A stretch of 64,000 bases of DNA from Bryobacteraceae bacterium (GCA_019752335.1 JAIEMJ010000023.1:248001-312000), one strand, 5' to 3'; shown: positions 8,792 through 17,723, counted from the stretch's first letter. The notes: generated by a model from the letters alone, not told the origin. Made by a program: numbers and translations.

Positions 8792-9042
8792 TCAATCACC
8801 GTCAGCAATCGCGCCCGGCCCTGCTTCGGCCGGGGGCGTTGCAGGTGGCGGTTGACGTCCTCGAGAGACGCGAACATGCCCTCGAAGGCCGCGAGTTGGC
8901 GTGACGGTGGCCGGCGGCGGCTCGAGAAATCGCGGGCGCGGAAGAGTTGGCTGGCGGCGATCACGGCCGTGCCCATAGGCCGGTACTCGTGGGTCCCAGA
9001 GGCCCACGCCTGATCATCCATGCGCCAAAGTGCAAATCCCAT
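8788..9042 (-). CDS. Small hypothetical protein
   Basis: Open frame of 84 codons whose stop overlaps the quinoprotein stop by 4 bp on the other strand. The product is Arg-rich in its second half and has no signal peptide or motif I recognise. A GC-rich hairpin (8812-8838) lies within its 3' end and might instead terminate the quinoprotein transcript. It fills an otherwise empty 300-bp gap, which is the main support; it could be non-coding. Confidence 0.4.
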   Translation of the reverse strand: MGFALWRMDDQAWASGTHEYRPMGTAVIAASQLFRARDFSSRRRPPSRQLAAFEGMFASLEDVNRHLQRPRPKQGRARLLTVID

Positions 9043-9094
9043 ACGCCCTATTTTCCCCTACCTTCAGACGATTTTGCGCGGGAGGACCCGGTCA

Positions 9095-9649
9095 CTAACC
9101 TTCCGGGCTGGACGGCGTCACGCTAAGTGCGCGCGCGTAGTGATCGATCCACTGACGCTGTTCAGGTGTTTCGGGTACGGCCATGCCACGCGCCGCGCTG
9201 AGCCGTTGTACCACTTCGTCGGGATGCCCACCGTTAGCCACGAAGAGACAAGCCGCCAAACCGGTGCGCCCAATGCCCTGTCGGCAATGCAGGACCACGT
9301 TTCGTCCACCTTCCAACTCTGCCTGTAGCTTGCCAAGCGACTCCGACAGTTGCTCGTCTGAGCGTGGTACTTCTCGATCAGGGATCGGCAGCCGGAGGAA
9401 TCTCATCCCGCGCGATAGGGCGAAGGCCTCCTCGGGCATGAGTTCAAGATCCTTTTCTTCGTCCGGAGTCAACAAAGAGAAGATGGTATCGACGCCGGCC
9501 CCTCGCCAACTGGCCAGTTCGTCATTCAGCCATTCTCCGCCACGGGGACGTGCGGCCATGGCCAGTTTGCCCGGCCGTGATCCCTCAATCCAGTGCAGTT
9601 CGGTCCACATCATGCAGTCCACTCGATTCCTTCGTTCATCGTGACTCAT
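9095..9649 (-). CDS. Dual-specificity/tyrosine protein phosphatase family protein
   Basis: Small cysteine phosphatase of 184 residues. The P-loop HCRQGIGRTG matches the HCx5R(S/T) signature, with Cys nucleophile and phosphate-binding Arg. Upstream, PIPDREVPR supplies the general-acid Asp loop typical of this fold. No signal peptide, so cytoplasmic. An internal ATG at 9613 (MMWTELHWIEG) is an equally possible start. No kinase is adjacent, so its target is unknown. Confidence 0.82.
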   Translation of the reverse strand: MSHDERRNRVDCMMWTELHWIEGSRPGKLAMAARPRGGEWLNDELASWRGAGVDTIFSLLTPDEEKDLELMPEEAFALSRGMRFLRLPIPDREVPRSDEQLSESLGKLQAELEGGRNVVLHCRQGIGRTGLAACLFVANGGHPDEVVQRLSAARGMAVPETPEQRQWIDHYARALSVTPSSPEG

Positions 9650-9683
9650 TGGGGATGCGCTGGTGGACCAGTAATCCTGCGAC

Positions 9684-9701
9684 TACGGGCTGAAGCCCGT
9701 A
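9684..9701. repeat. Short perfect inverted repeat in intergenic DNA
   Basis: TACGGGCT-GA-AGCCCGTA, an 8-bp stem with a 2-nt centre, between the divergent phosphatase and exported-protein genes. No T-run follows. It could be an operator or a fragment of a dispersed intergenic repeat; with one copy here I cannot tell. Confidence 0.5.
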
Positions 9702-9752
9702 ACCACTCTGGGGGCCCCTCTCAGGTCCGAATTTGCTTGAGTTCCCTCAGCG

Positions 9753-9761
9753 AAAGGAGGG
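9753..9761 (+). promoter_or_regulatory. Strong ribosome binding site AAAGGAGGG
   Basis: Near-complete match to the anti-Shine-Dalgarno, 11 nt before ATG 9773. It fixes the start of the following exported protein, since the longer open frame from 9593 has no such site. Confidence 0.8.
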
Positions 9762-9772
9762 AAAATAGCAGT

Positions 9773-10273
9773 ATGAGACTACTGCTGTGCCTCAGCGGAC
9801 TCGCCCTCTCAGCCTTGGCGCAGGGCCGGCTCAGCGTTCCCGGTAGCGGCCTCACCATCCAGCGGCCCGCGCCGCCCGTGCATCGGAACGTGATCACTCG
9901 TCCTGGCTATTGGGGAGGCGGTTTTTGGGGCTTCCCGCCGCGGGTCGAAATCGTTCAGCCTCCACCGCCACCGGAGCCGAAGACACCGGTGCTGGTGAGC
10001 AGCCCGCTCTACCAGGCCGACAAAGCCAAGCCCGAGATGCGCGAGTACGGCGGCGGAACGCTACCACCTTCCCAGACAGTCGCCGGACAGGTGGCGATCA
10101 TCGCCTTCCAGGACGGCCGCGTTGAGCCCGTTTGGGCCTATTGGGCGGAAGGCGACCAACTCGCCTATGTCGTCGTCGGCGATCAGGTAAGAAAAGCGCC
10201 CCTCAAGTCAGTGGACGCATCGCGTAGCGAGAAGCTCAACCAGCAACGCGGGATCGTCTTCCGCGCGCCCTAA
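9773..10273 (+). CDS. Hypothetical exported protein
   Basis: Exported protein of 166 residues, function unknown. It has a clean signal peptide (LLLCLSGLALSALAQG), then a Pro-rich linker (PPPPPEPKTPV) and a C-terminal half that reads like a small beta domain (VAIIAFQDGRVEPVWAYW, LAYVVVGDQV). The strong ribosome site at 9753-9761 supports this start rather than the longer open frame. Its stop abuts the convergent acyl-CoA dehydrogenase gene directly (10273/10274). Confidence 0.75.
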   Translation: MRLLLCLSGLALSALAQGRLSVPGSGLTIQRPAPPVHRNVITRPGYWGGGFWGFPPRVEIVQPPPPPEPKTPVLVSSPLYQADKAKPEMREYGGGTLPPSQTVAGQVAIIAFQDGRVEPVWAYWAEGDQLAYVVVGDQVRKAPLKSVDASRSEKLNQQRGIVFRAP

Positions 10274-11446
10274 TCATTTGCCCAACAGCGCCTTCGCAAT
10301 CACCACGCGCTGCATGTTGCTGGTGCCCTCGTAAATGCGGCCGATTTTGGCGTCACGGTAGAGCTTTTCCACGGGATAGTCCTTGGTGAAGCCCGCGCCG
10401 CCGAAGACCTCCACGGCCGCCGAGGCCACCTCTTCGGCGATGGTGCTCGCGTAGTATTTGGCCATCGCCGCTTCCGTGGCAAAGGGTTGACCGGCATCGC
10501 GCAATCGGGCAGCGTTATAGACCAGCAAGCGCGCGGCTTCCACCTTAACGGCCATCTCCGCCAGGTTGAACTGGACGCCCTGGAACTCGCCGATCGCCTT
10601 GCCGAACTGCTGCCGCTCTTTCGCGTAAGCCACTGCGTGTTCCAACGCGCCGGCCGCCAGGCCCAGCATCTGTCCGCCGATGGCGATGCGGCCTTCGTTC
10701 AACGTCTCAATGGCGATCTTGTAGCCGATGCCTACGCCGCCCATCACGTTTTCCTTGGGCACCCGGCAGCCATCCAGCAGCAGTTCGCAGGTGGACGACG
10801 CGCGGATGCCGAGCTTGTCCTCCTTCTTGCCCACCGCGAAACCGCGGAAGCCGCGCTCCACCAGAAACGCGGTGATGCCTTTGTAGCCCGCCGCGGGATT
10901 GGCGTTCGCGAAGACCAGGAAGAGCTCGGCTTCGTGCGCGTTGGTGATCCAAAGCTTACGGCCATTCAGCACCCAGTGGTCGTGCTTCTCTTCGGCCCGG
11001 GTGGTCAAGGCGAAGGCGTCCGAACCGGAGGAGGCTTCGGAGAGAGCGTAGGCGCCCACGGTACGCGTGGCCAATTGAGGCAAGTACTGCTTCTTCTGCG
11101 CGTCGTTGGCCCAGCGATGCACGGCGTTGTTGACGAGCGTATTCTGCACGTCCACCACGACGGCCACGGACGGATCCACGGCCGCCAATTCTTCCACCGC
11201 GAGCACGGCCTGGAAGAAGCTGCCGCCCTGCCCGCCGTACTCCTCGGGAATGTCGATGCCCATCAGGCCCAGGGCGAAGAGATCGCGCACGACGCCAGGC
11301 GCCAGCCGGCCATGATCGTCCATCTCGCGCACCAGCGGCCGGATTCTCTCCCGGGCAAACTTACGCACGCTCGCGCGGAACATCCGCTCTTCTTCGGTCA
11401 ACTGCGTGAGCGCCACGGGAGCAACGTCGGAGATGGCTGGGGTCAT
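10274..11446 (-). CDS. Acyl-CoA dehydrogenase
   Basis: FAD enzyme of 390 residues introducing the alpha,beta double bond in an acyl-CoA. It has the full short-chain-type layout: N-terminal helical domain, FAD signature AYALSEASSGSDA, the middle beta domain WITNAHEA, GIRASSTCEL, and C-terminal FGGAGFTKDYPVEKLYRDAK with the catalytic-base region IYEGTSNMQR. It stands alone, without electron-transfer flavoprotein or thiolase genes, so chain-length or branched-chain preference cannot be placed. Confidence 0.92.
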   Translation of the reverse strand: MTPAISDVAPVALTQLTEEERMFRASVRKFARERIRPLVREMDDHGRLAPGVVRDLFALGLMGIDIPEEYGGQGGSFFQAVLAVEELAAVDPSVAVVVDVQNTLVNNAVHRWANDAQKKQYLPQLATRTVGAYALSEASSGSDAFALTTRAEEKHDHWVLNGRKLWITNAHEAELFLVFANANPAAGYKGITAFLVERGFRGFAVGKKEDKLGIRASSTCELLLDGCRVPKENVMGGVGIGYKIAIETLNEGRIAIGGQMLGLAAGALEHAVAYAKERQQFGKAIGEFQGVQFNLAEMAVKVEAARLLVYNAARLRDAGQPFATEAAMAKYYASTIAEEVASAAVEVFGGAGFTKDYPVEKLYRDAKIGRIYEGTSNMQRVVIAKALLGK

Positions 11447-11473
11447 AGCTTCATTATGCTACCTTCGATTCGT

Positions 11474-13147
11474 ATGTGGCGCTTGTTTTTCCTGACTGGG
11501 ATGTCAACTCTTTCCTTGCTGGCGCAGGGCTATGATTTTGTGATTTCCGGAGCCAAAGTGGTGGATGGAACGGGTGCCGCGTGGTTCCACGGCGACCTCG
11601 CCGTGCAGGGCGGGCGCATCGCCAAGCTGACCCCCGCTGGGCTCTTGAAAAGCGCCCCGGCCAAGCGGCGCATCGACGCCACGGGCCTGGTGCTCTCGCC
11701 TGGCTTCATCGACATTCAAGGCCATTCGCGCGACTATCTACTGAACGGCGACGGGCGCGTGATCGGCAAAGTGTCCCAGGGGGTCACCACCGAGATCATG
11801 GGCGAAGGCAGCAGCAATGCGCCGGCCAATAGCCGCACCTCCACGCAGACTCCGGGCAGCGCCATGAGCCGCGGCGGCCCCATCCGCTTCGCCGGCGACC
11901 ACGGCTTCGACGAATGGCTGCGCGCCATGGAGACCCACGGTGGCAGTGTCAACATGGGCTCCTTCATGGGCGCCGGCACGCTCCGGCAATACATGAAGGC
12001 GATGGCCCCCGGCCGGCTGACGGCCGTGGAGACGCAGGAACTCCAGCGCGTAATCCGCCTCGGCATGGAGGATGGCGCCTTCGGGATCGCCTCCGCCTTG
12101 ATCTATCCGCCCGACAGCTATTCCAACACGGACGAACTCGTCGAAATGGCCAAGGCGATGTCGCCCTACGGCGGCGTCTACATCACCCACCTGCGCTCCG
12201 AAGCGGATCAACTCTTGGAAGCGATCGACGAGGCCATCGACATCGGACGCCGCGGCGGCGTGCCGGTGGAGATCTATCATCTGAAGGCGGCGGGCAAGGA
12301 AAACTACAGCAAGCTGGACGCGGCCATTGCCCGCATTGAGCAGGCGCGCGCGGCGGGACTTGACGTACAAGCGAACATGTATCCGTACACCGCGGGGTCC
12401 ACGGGGCTCACATCCTGCTTTCCGGCCGACGTCGCCGCCGACGGCAAGCTCTTCGCCAACTTGGACAACTTAGCCATTCGGCAGCGGATCAAAACGGAGA
12501 TCGAATCCGGCAAGGTGAACTACGAGAATCTCTGTTTGCAAGCCGGGCCGGAGGGCGTGCTGGTGCTGGGCTTGAACAAGCCGGAGAACCAGAAGTACGT
12601 GGGCAAACGTTTGAACGAGATCGCCGCCGCCATGAATAAGCACTGGGTGGACGCCGCCATGGACCTCGTGCTGAGCGAGCGCCAACGCATCGGCACCGTC
12701 TATTTCATGATGAGCGAAGCGAATGTGAAGCGGCAGTTGCAATTGCCGTGGATCAAGATCGGCACCGACGCCGGCGGGCCCAATCCGGCCAACGCCACGT
12801 CGCGCGTCCATCCGCGCTCCTACGGCACCTACACACGCATCCTGGGGAAGTACGTCCGCGACGAAAAGGTGCTCCCGCTGGAGGAGGCGATCCGCAAGGT
12901 CACCTCCGCGGTAGCCACCCGCCTTTCGATCCATGACCGGGGCGTGCTCCGCGAAGGCATGGCCGCGGACTTGGTCCTCTTCAATGAACGCACCGTCGCT
13001 GAACGCGCGACCTACGAGAATCCGCATCAAGTCTCCGCCGGCATCGAGCACGTCTTCGTAAACGGTGTGGAAGTGTGGGCGGACGGGAAGCACACCGGAG
13101 CCAAACCCGGTAAGGCCCTGCGAGGGCCCGGCTACCGGCCTAGGTAA
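11474..13147 (+). CDS. Exported N-acyl-D-amino-acid deacylase family amidohydrolase
   Basis: Amidohydrolase of 557 residues with a signal peptide (MWRLFFLTGMSTLSLLAQG). It follows the D-aminoacylase layout: small beta domain (SGAKVVDGTGAAW), SPGFIDIQGHSRD, GVTTEIMGEGSS, YITHLRSEAD, IYHLKAAG, and IGTDAGGPN near residue 430. The His-rich metal site is altered: HxH reads QxH and the bridging Cys of classic D-aminoacylases (in NCG) is replaced in GEG. An ATG at 11456 would add six residues; I prefer 11474 because it opens the signal peptide. The open frame back to 10487 is antisense to the dehydrogenase gene. Confidence 0.82.
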   Translation: MWRLFFLTGMSTLSLLAQGYDFVISGAKVVDGTGAAWFHGDLAVQGGRIAKLTPAGLLKSAPAKRRIDATGLVLSPGFIDIQGHSRDYLLNGDGRVIGKVSQGVTTEIMGEGSSNAPANSRTSTQTPGSAMSRGGPIRFAGDHGFDEWLRAMETHGGSVNMGSFMGAGTLRQYMKAMAPGRLTAVETQELQRVIRLGMEDGAFGIASALIYPPDSYSNTDELVEMAKAMSPYGGVYITHLRSEADQLLEAIDEAIDIGRRGGVPVEIYHLKAAGKENYSKLDAAIARIEQARAAGLDVQANMYPYTAGSTGLTSCFPADVAADGKLFANLDNLAIRQRIKTEIESGKVNYENLCLQAGPEGVLVLGLNKPENQKYVGKRLNEIAAAMNKHWVDAAMDLVLSERQRIGTVYFMMSEANVKRQLQLPWIKIGTDAGGPNPANATSRVHPRSYGTYTRILGKYVRDEKVLPLEEAIRKVTSAVATRLSIHDRGVLREGMAADLVLFNERTVAERATYENPHQVSAGIEHVFVNGVEVWADGKHTGAKPGKALRGPGYRPR

Positions 13148-13192
13148 CATCCCTCATCTTGGCCCTGGGCCATTCCACCGATAAAGCAAGGA

Positions 13193-14011
13193 ATGAGTGC
13201 GAAAATCTATCGCGGGCCCATCCAGGCCGTCATTTTCGACTGGGGCGGCACAGTGACTGACCATGGCTGCGAAGGAGCTGTCCAGGCCATGCGGAGCGCG
13301 ATGCAGGAGTCCGGCGTTCATCCCACCGAAGGCGACCTGCGCCGGAGAATGGGCGTGGCCAAGCTCGAGCAACTGCGCGGACTTTTTGAGAGTGAAGCGG
13401 TCCGCGAAGCGTGGGTCGCGCGGCACGGCCGCGCCGCCGAAGAGCGCGATCTGTCTTACCTGCACGAGCGCTACATAGCCTTTGAGCTGCAAACCTCGTC
13501 ACGCGACCTCCTGCCCGGCGTATTGCCGCTGCACGAGTTCCTCAGGCAACTCGGCGTTCGTGTCGCGACAACCACCAGCCAACCGCGGCCGGTGCTGGAA
13601 CAGATGATTGACTTCGGCCGCCGCCAAGGCTTCACCCCGGAAGCGAGCGCCTGCCCCGACGACACCGGCATCGGCCGCCCGGCGCCGTACATGTGTTATC
13701 AGGTCGCCACCCGCATGCGCTTGCATCCACTCGGTGCCTGCATCAAAGTGGGCGACACCGTGGCTGACGTCGAGGAAGGGCGCAGCGCGGGTATGTGGAC
13801 GATCGGCGTGGCCGAGACCGGCAACGAGATGGGCACGGGTTTGGCGTCGCTCAGCCAACTGCCGGAAACCGAGCGTAAACTGCGCGCGGCTAATGCGCGC
13901 ACGCGACTGAAGGCGGCCGGCGCTCACTTCGTCGTCAACACGCTGCCGGACTGCCTGCCCGTGTTCGAGCGCATTCAACAGCAATTGCTGCGCGGCACCC
14001 TCGCAAACTGA
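13193..14011 (+). CDS. phnX: Phosphonoacetaldehyde hydrolase (phosphonatase)
   Basis: HAD-superfamily enzyme of 272 residues that cleaves the C-P bond of phosphonoacetaldehyde. Evidence is the nucleophile motif FDWGGTVTDHGC, the Schiff-base lysine region MGVAKLEQLRGL, and PDDTGIGRPAPYMCYQ followed by IKVGDTVADVEEG, all family-specific. The residue two after the nucleophile is Gly where most phosphonatases have Ala. AAGGA lies just upstream of the ATG. The usual partner, 2-aminoethylphosphonate transaminase (phnW), is not adjacent. Confidence 0.88.
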   Translation: MSAKIYRGPIQAVIFDWGGTVTDHGCEGAVQAMRSAMQESGVHPTEGDLRRRMGVAKLEQLRGLFESEAVREAWVARHGRAAEERDLSYLHERYIAFELQTSSRDLLPGVLPLHEFLRQLGVRVATTTSQPRPVLEQMIDFGRRQGFTPEASACPDDTGIGRPAPYMCYQVATRMRLHPLGACIKVGDTVADVEEGRSAGMWTIGVAETGNEMGTGLASLSQLPETERKLRAANARTRLKAAGAHFVVNTLPDCLPVFERIQQQLLRGTLAN

Positions 14012-15592
14012 CTAACGCACCGTCAGGGTAGCGAGGTTACTCGCCACGCCGCTCTGCGTAATCCGTAGCGGATAGGTGCCCGGCGCCAGCGAGGAGGGCA
14101 CCTGAATGTTCACCTGATAGAGGCCCAGGTATCCGGGCGTTACGCCGGCGTAGAGCACCGTCACTGGATTGCCGTTCAGGGTCACCACCGGCCGTACCGC
14201 GGCCTCGTTGGCGGCCATCGGAATCTCACCGGTCGCGAGCGCCGCGCGCAGCCGGCCCAACCCGGTGGCGTAGATCACCGCAAAGGACCCGGCCGCAATC
14301 GGATTGCTCTCGGTCACCACCTGATTGGTCAGCGCATCGACCGCCACGGCGGCGCCCGTTCCGCCCTCGTTCAACGTGAAGATGCCCGGCGCCTGGTCCG
14401 CCACGCGCAGGGTGAGCTTGCCGCTCACTTCCGTGCCCCGCCGGATCTGTAACGCCGCGTTGCCCGCGGGCACATCGTAGGGCAGCAGCGCGTTAATCTG
14501 CGTCGGCGCGACGAAATACAGCGGCAGCGTGTCGCCATTCAGCAACACCGCCGTGCTGCTGAGTTCTTTCGGCAGACGGTTCGTACCCGCCACCTGCACC
14601 TCAGAAGCGAAGCGCTCGCCAAAGATCGACACAATGGAGCCCGGCGCCATCGGCAATGCGGACTGGAAGGTCGCCGCGCTGGCCACGCTGCTTAAATCCG
14701 GCACCGGCGCCGCCGCCGTTCCGCCGCAGGCCGAGGGGCTCGTATTCGGCCACAGCGCCGGGTAATTCGCCAGGTAGTCGTCATAGAGATTCTGCCGCCA
14801 GACGTACCAACTGATGGCGTGCGGCTGCAGTTCGCGCAGCGCGCAATTCCAGTCCTTGATCTCGGCCGCGGTGGGAAACCGCGACGCTTCACCGCCACAG
14901 TTGCGGCAACGGAAGGCCTGCGCATCGAACACCGTCTCGGCGCCCATGCGCGTCTTCGTGAATTCGAGCGACGCGCGCATCGCGGCGAGCGCTTGCGTCT
15001 TCAAGTAGCCATTCGTCTCAAACGGGTAATACCAGACTCCCACGAAGTCGGCCACGCCGGTCTGGTCCGCGTACTTGTTCCCGATGCAGGCATTCTCGCG
15101 GTTCACTTCCCCGCCCGGCGCCCAGGATTGCGGCGCGCCGATGTCGTGAAAGATCTTGGCTTCCGGCCACAGCTTCCGAATCTCCGTGCGCAAGGTGCGC
15201 AGGTCCGCCGCGCTCACTTGGCCGCAGAGGCTGGTGCGGTAGGTCCACGGGTCCACCCAGTAGGGCTCGTTGAAGACGAAGAGCGCCTTCACCAGCGCCG
15301 AGCGCGACTGCGCGTAGCGGATGAAAGATTGCCCCGTCGGCGTTATCGTCCAAATACCGTTTGAAAGTGTATAAGGTGGATTGTAGATGCCGATAATCAG
15401 CTTCAAGCCCGCGCGGTCGGCCGCGTCGAACGTAGTCGCCCAGTTGTTCGGATTGCCATCCACGGTCGTCACGACAAAGCTATAGCCCAGGCTCTTCAAT
15501 CGCGGAAAGTCGGAGACGCCCGGCCAATGCGTTCCGGTCTCCACCTGGGCGCACAGCAAGCTTGCCCACAAGATGAGCCAGCCGTGTTTCAA
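14012..15592 (-). CDS. Secreted glycosidase-like protein with TIGR03437 (Solibacter-type) C-terminal domain
   Basis: Two-part secreted protein of 526 residues. After a signal peptide (ILWASLLCAQ) comes a TIM-barrel-like region of about 270 residues with FVFNEPYWVDPW, resembling the Asn-Glu-Pro acid/base motif of clan GH-A glycosidases. From about residue 300 it matches the TIGR03437 domain of Solibacter-type proteins: APGSIVSIFGERFA, YVAPTQINALLP-type FVAPTQINALLP, APGIFTLN, YATGLG and VNIQVPSSLAPG. It overlaps the glycosyltransferase gene by 4 bp and is the last gene of the polysaccharide operon, so trimming or release of the polymer is a fair inference. The second catalytic Glu was not identified. 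Confidence 0.75.
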   Translation of the reverse strand: MKHGWLILWASLLCAQVETGTHWPGVSDFPRLKSLGYSFVVTTVDGNPNNWATTFDAADRAGLKLIIGIYNPPYTLSNGIWTITPTGQSFIRYAQSRSALVKALFVFNEPYWVDPWTYRTSLCGQVSAADLRTLRTEIRKLWPEAKIFHDIGAPQSWAPGGEVNRENACIGNKYADQTGVADFVGVWYYPFETNGYLKTQALAAMRASLEFTKTRMGAETVFDAQAFRCRNCGGEASRFPTAAEIKDWNCALRELQPHAISWYVWRQNLYDDYLANYPALWPNTSPSACGGTAAAPVPDLSSVASAATFQSALPMAPGSIVSIFGERFASEVQVAGTNRLPKELSSTAVLLNGDTLPLYFVAPTQINALLPYDVPAGNAALQIRRGTEVSGKLTLRVADQAPGIFTLNEGGTGAAVAVDALTNQVVTESNPIAAGSFAVIYATGLGRLRAALATGEIPMAANEAAVRPVVTLNGNPVTVLYAGVTPGYLGLYQVNIQVPSSLAPGTYPLRITQSGVASNLATLTVR

Positions 15593-16764
15593 ACGCGACT
15601 CCCCACTAGTGTTTTGGGGCTATTCAGCAGCCAAGGCGTCTTGCGGAGCACCACCGAGTCATAGGCGGCAATATTCTCGTCCACCATGCGCTCTACCGAG
15701 AAACGCTCAATCCCCTCGTGGCGCGCGGCCAGGCCCAGGTCCGTCGCGCGTTCCCGGTCGGCCAGCAGGTCGCAGAGTTGCGCCGCGATGCTCGCGGGCA
15801 TGGCCGGCTCAGAAAACAAACCCGTCTCCCCATGCCGTATCATCTCGACGTTGCCCGGAATGCGGCTACACACAATCGGGCATCCGGCCACCATAGCCTC
15901 CATCAACGAGATGGAAAGGCCCTCCCACAACGAGGGATGCACAAAGACGTCAAAGGCCGCCAGCAACGCGGGCACTTCGCGTCGGAAGCCGAGGAAAGTC
16001 ACCTTCGCCCCGACGCCGCGCTCCGCGGCCCGCGTCCGCAACGCCGCCTCCAGTTCGCCTTCGCCCGACAGCACCAGCCGCACCCGCGGATGCTCCGCCA
16101 GGATCTCCGGCAGGGCGTCAATCATGTATTCGAAGCCCTTCTGTGTCGCCAGCCGTCCCACGCTACCGAGGATGATTTCGTCCGGCCCAAAGCCGAACTG
16201 GCGCCGCGCGCCGACGCGATCAACGCCCAGGAAGCGATCGACGTCGATGCCATTCAGAATGGTGCGAATGCGGTCACCGCGTTCGATGCCCAGCTTCATG
16301 GCGATCTGCCGGTGCTCCTCGCCCACGGTAATCATCAGGTCCGCGCAGCGCGCGCCCAGCTTTTCGCAAGCTACATAAACCTGCTTCACCAGCGCGGGCG
16401 TGAACTGGTGGAAGCCAAACCCGTGCACATAGTGAATAATGTTCGGCACGCCCGCCATCCGCGCCGCCAGCCGCCCCAACATACCGCCCTTCGAAGTGTG
16501 AGTCGCCACCAGGTCAAACTTCTCGCGGCGGCACAGATTGTAGAGGTGAAACAGCGGCACGACGTCGAGCGGCGAAAGCGACCGCCGCCAACCGGGAATG
16601 TCCACCGGAATGGCTCCGGCATCCCGAAAATGCTGCTGGGTCTCGGGGTCCAGCGCCACTACCCACACCTTATCGCCCCGCGCGATCATCGCCTTCACGA
16701 TCGACAGCACCACGACGCTTCCGCCGCCCCAAGCGCCGCCCGCTAACACCTGTAACGCCTTCAT
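15589..16764 (-). CDS. GT4-family glycosyltransferase
   Basis: GT-B retaining glycosyltransferase of 391 residues with the Glycosyltransferase-4 N-terminal and group 1 C-terminal domains. GGAWGGGSVV is the N-terminal acceptor-side loop; NGIDVDRF, GSVGRLATQKGFEYMI and the EX7E motif EGLSISLMEAM mark the donor site. ATG 16764 overlaps the previous stop as ATGA. It is the only classical glycosyltransferase in the operon apart from the initiating transferase, so the repeat unit may be short or other transferases may lie elsewhere. Confidence 0.9.
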   Translation of the reverse strand: MKALQVLAGGAWGGGSVVVLSIVKAMIARGDKVWVVALDPETQQHFRDAGAIPVDIPGWRRSLSPLDVVPLFHLYNLCRREKFDLVATHTSKGGMLGRLAARMAGVPNIIHYVHGFGFHQFTPALVKQVYVACEKLGARCADLMITVGEEHRQIAMKLGIERGDRIRTILNGIDVDRFLGVDRVGARRQFGFGPDEIILGSVGRLATQKGFEYMIDALPEILAEHPRVRLVLSGEGELEAALRTRAAERGVGAKVTFLGFRREVPALLAAFDVFVHPSLWEGLSISLMEAMVAGCPIVCSRIPGNVEMIRHGETGLFSEPAMPASIAAQLCDLLADRERATDLGLAARHEGIERFSVERMVDENIAAYDSVVLRKTPWLLNSPKTLVGSRV

Positions 16765-17723
16765 GCTACTTCCTCCTGGCTCGCCGCCTCGCTCTCCATC
16801 GATCCGGCCATCACCGGCTCCAGCGGCACCAGGCCCTTCGCCACCCGCGCCGAAGAAATCACCGCCTGCACGCGTTCCAGGCGCTGATCCCTGGGGAAAC
16901 ATTTGCGCACCGTTCTGAGGCCGAAGCTCGCCAGTCCACTGGTCAACATGCCGGAGGCCATCGGGTGCAATTCGCACACCATATTCTGCGATAGACACTC
17001 AAAGCCCATGCGCAGCTTAAAGTCGTGCAAGCCCGCCGTATTCACCAGCGACTTCAAACCATAGCTCATCCCCACAATTTCCGGCCTCGACAAAGCCGCT
17101 TCCGTCAGCGTGTACGCCAAAGCGTGATTTGGGTAGTGCTCCAGACAATCCAACCGCGACATCTGGTGCAGGATGTGAAACCAGCCATCCTCCTCGTAAG
17201 TCACCGCGTAAGCGCCCAGGATGCCGTCAATGAACGAACCGAAGGCCGTAATCCTGGCCGAGGCGTCCACCGCACCTACCAGGCGGGCAAAGGGCAAAGC
17301 CTCGCCAAATTCGCTCTCGTAGCGCCCCTGCCGCGACATCGTCTCCTGATTCAGGCGTAGCCCTTGGCCCAGTAACTCGGACGGAGTTACTTCGCGGACC
17401 TCGCAGTGTTCCAAGCCGCGCCTCACCTTGCTGCGTAAGCGCGACTGCACCGTCTTGAGACTATATTCCTTGTCCCGGCACACATAGAGTCCGCCGGGCG
17501 TGCCTTCACGCGTGATCGACGGATACCGCACTCCCAGGCTGCCCGTCCCCCGGAGTAAGTTGCGCATTTCGCCGGGTTCCGGATCGAGCGCCAAATGGTA
17601 GGGCAGGCTCATCAGCATCTTGCCGTCCGTCGAATGCCAGAGCGCGCTCTCTGACTCCACAATGCGCCGCCCGCGCAACTCCATAAACCGCGCCAGCCCG
17701 CGACCCACCTTCTGCTTAAACAT
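16761..17723 (-). CDS. GNAT/FemAB-like acyltransferase, copy 2 of tandem pair
   Basis: Product of 320 residues in the polysaccharide operon, paralogous to its upstream neighbour. Shared blocks are KVRRGLEHCEVREV, LRLNQETMSRQGR, YPNHALAYTLTEAAL and LHDFKLRMGFE. The arrangement resembles the FemAB/GNAT-type transferases found in exopolysaccharide loci, which put acyl or aminoacyl groups on sugars. I chose ATG 17723, 8 bp inside the preceding gene; the longer frame merely reads its neighbour out of frame. It carries one ACTTACTC site. Confidence 0.65.
   Translation of the reverse strand: MFKQKVGRGLARFMELRGRRIVESESALWHSTDGKMLMSLPYHLALDPEPGEMRNLLRGTGSLGVRYPSITREGTPGGLYVCRDKEYSLKTVQSRLRSKVRRGLEHCEVREVTPSELLGQGLRLNQETMSRQGRYESEFGEALPFARLVGAVDASARITAFGSFIDGILGAYAVTYEEDGWFHILHQMSRLDCLEHYPNHALAYTLTEAALSRPEIVGMSYGLKSLVNTAGLHDFKLRMGFECLSQNMVCELHPMASGMLTSGLASFGLRTVRKCFPRDQRLERVQAVISSARVAKGLVPLEPVMAGSMESEAASQEEVA

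Noticed and set aside
8812-8838. GC-rich hairpin after the quinoprotein gene
   Set aside because: No T-run follows and it may lie in a coding frame; not called as a terminator.
10487-11473. Long N-terminal extension of the D-aminoacylase-like frame
   Set aside because: It is antisense to the acyl-CoA dehydrogenase; the signal peptide begins at 11474.
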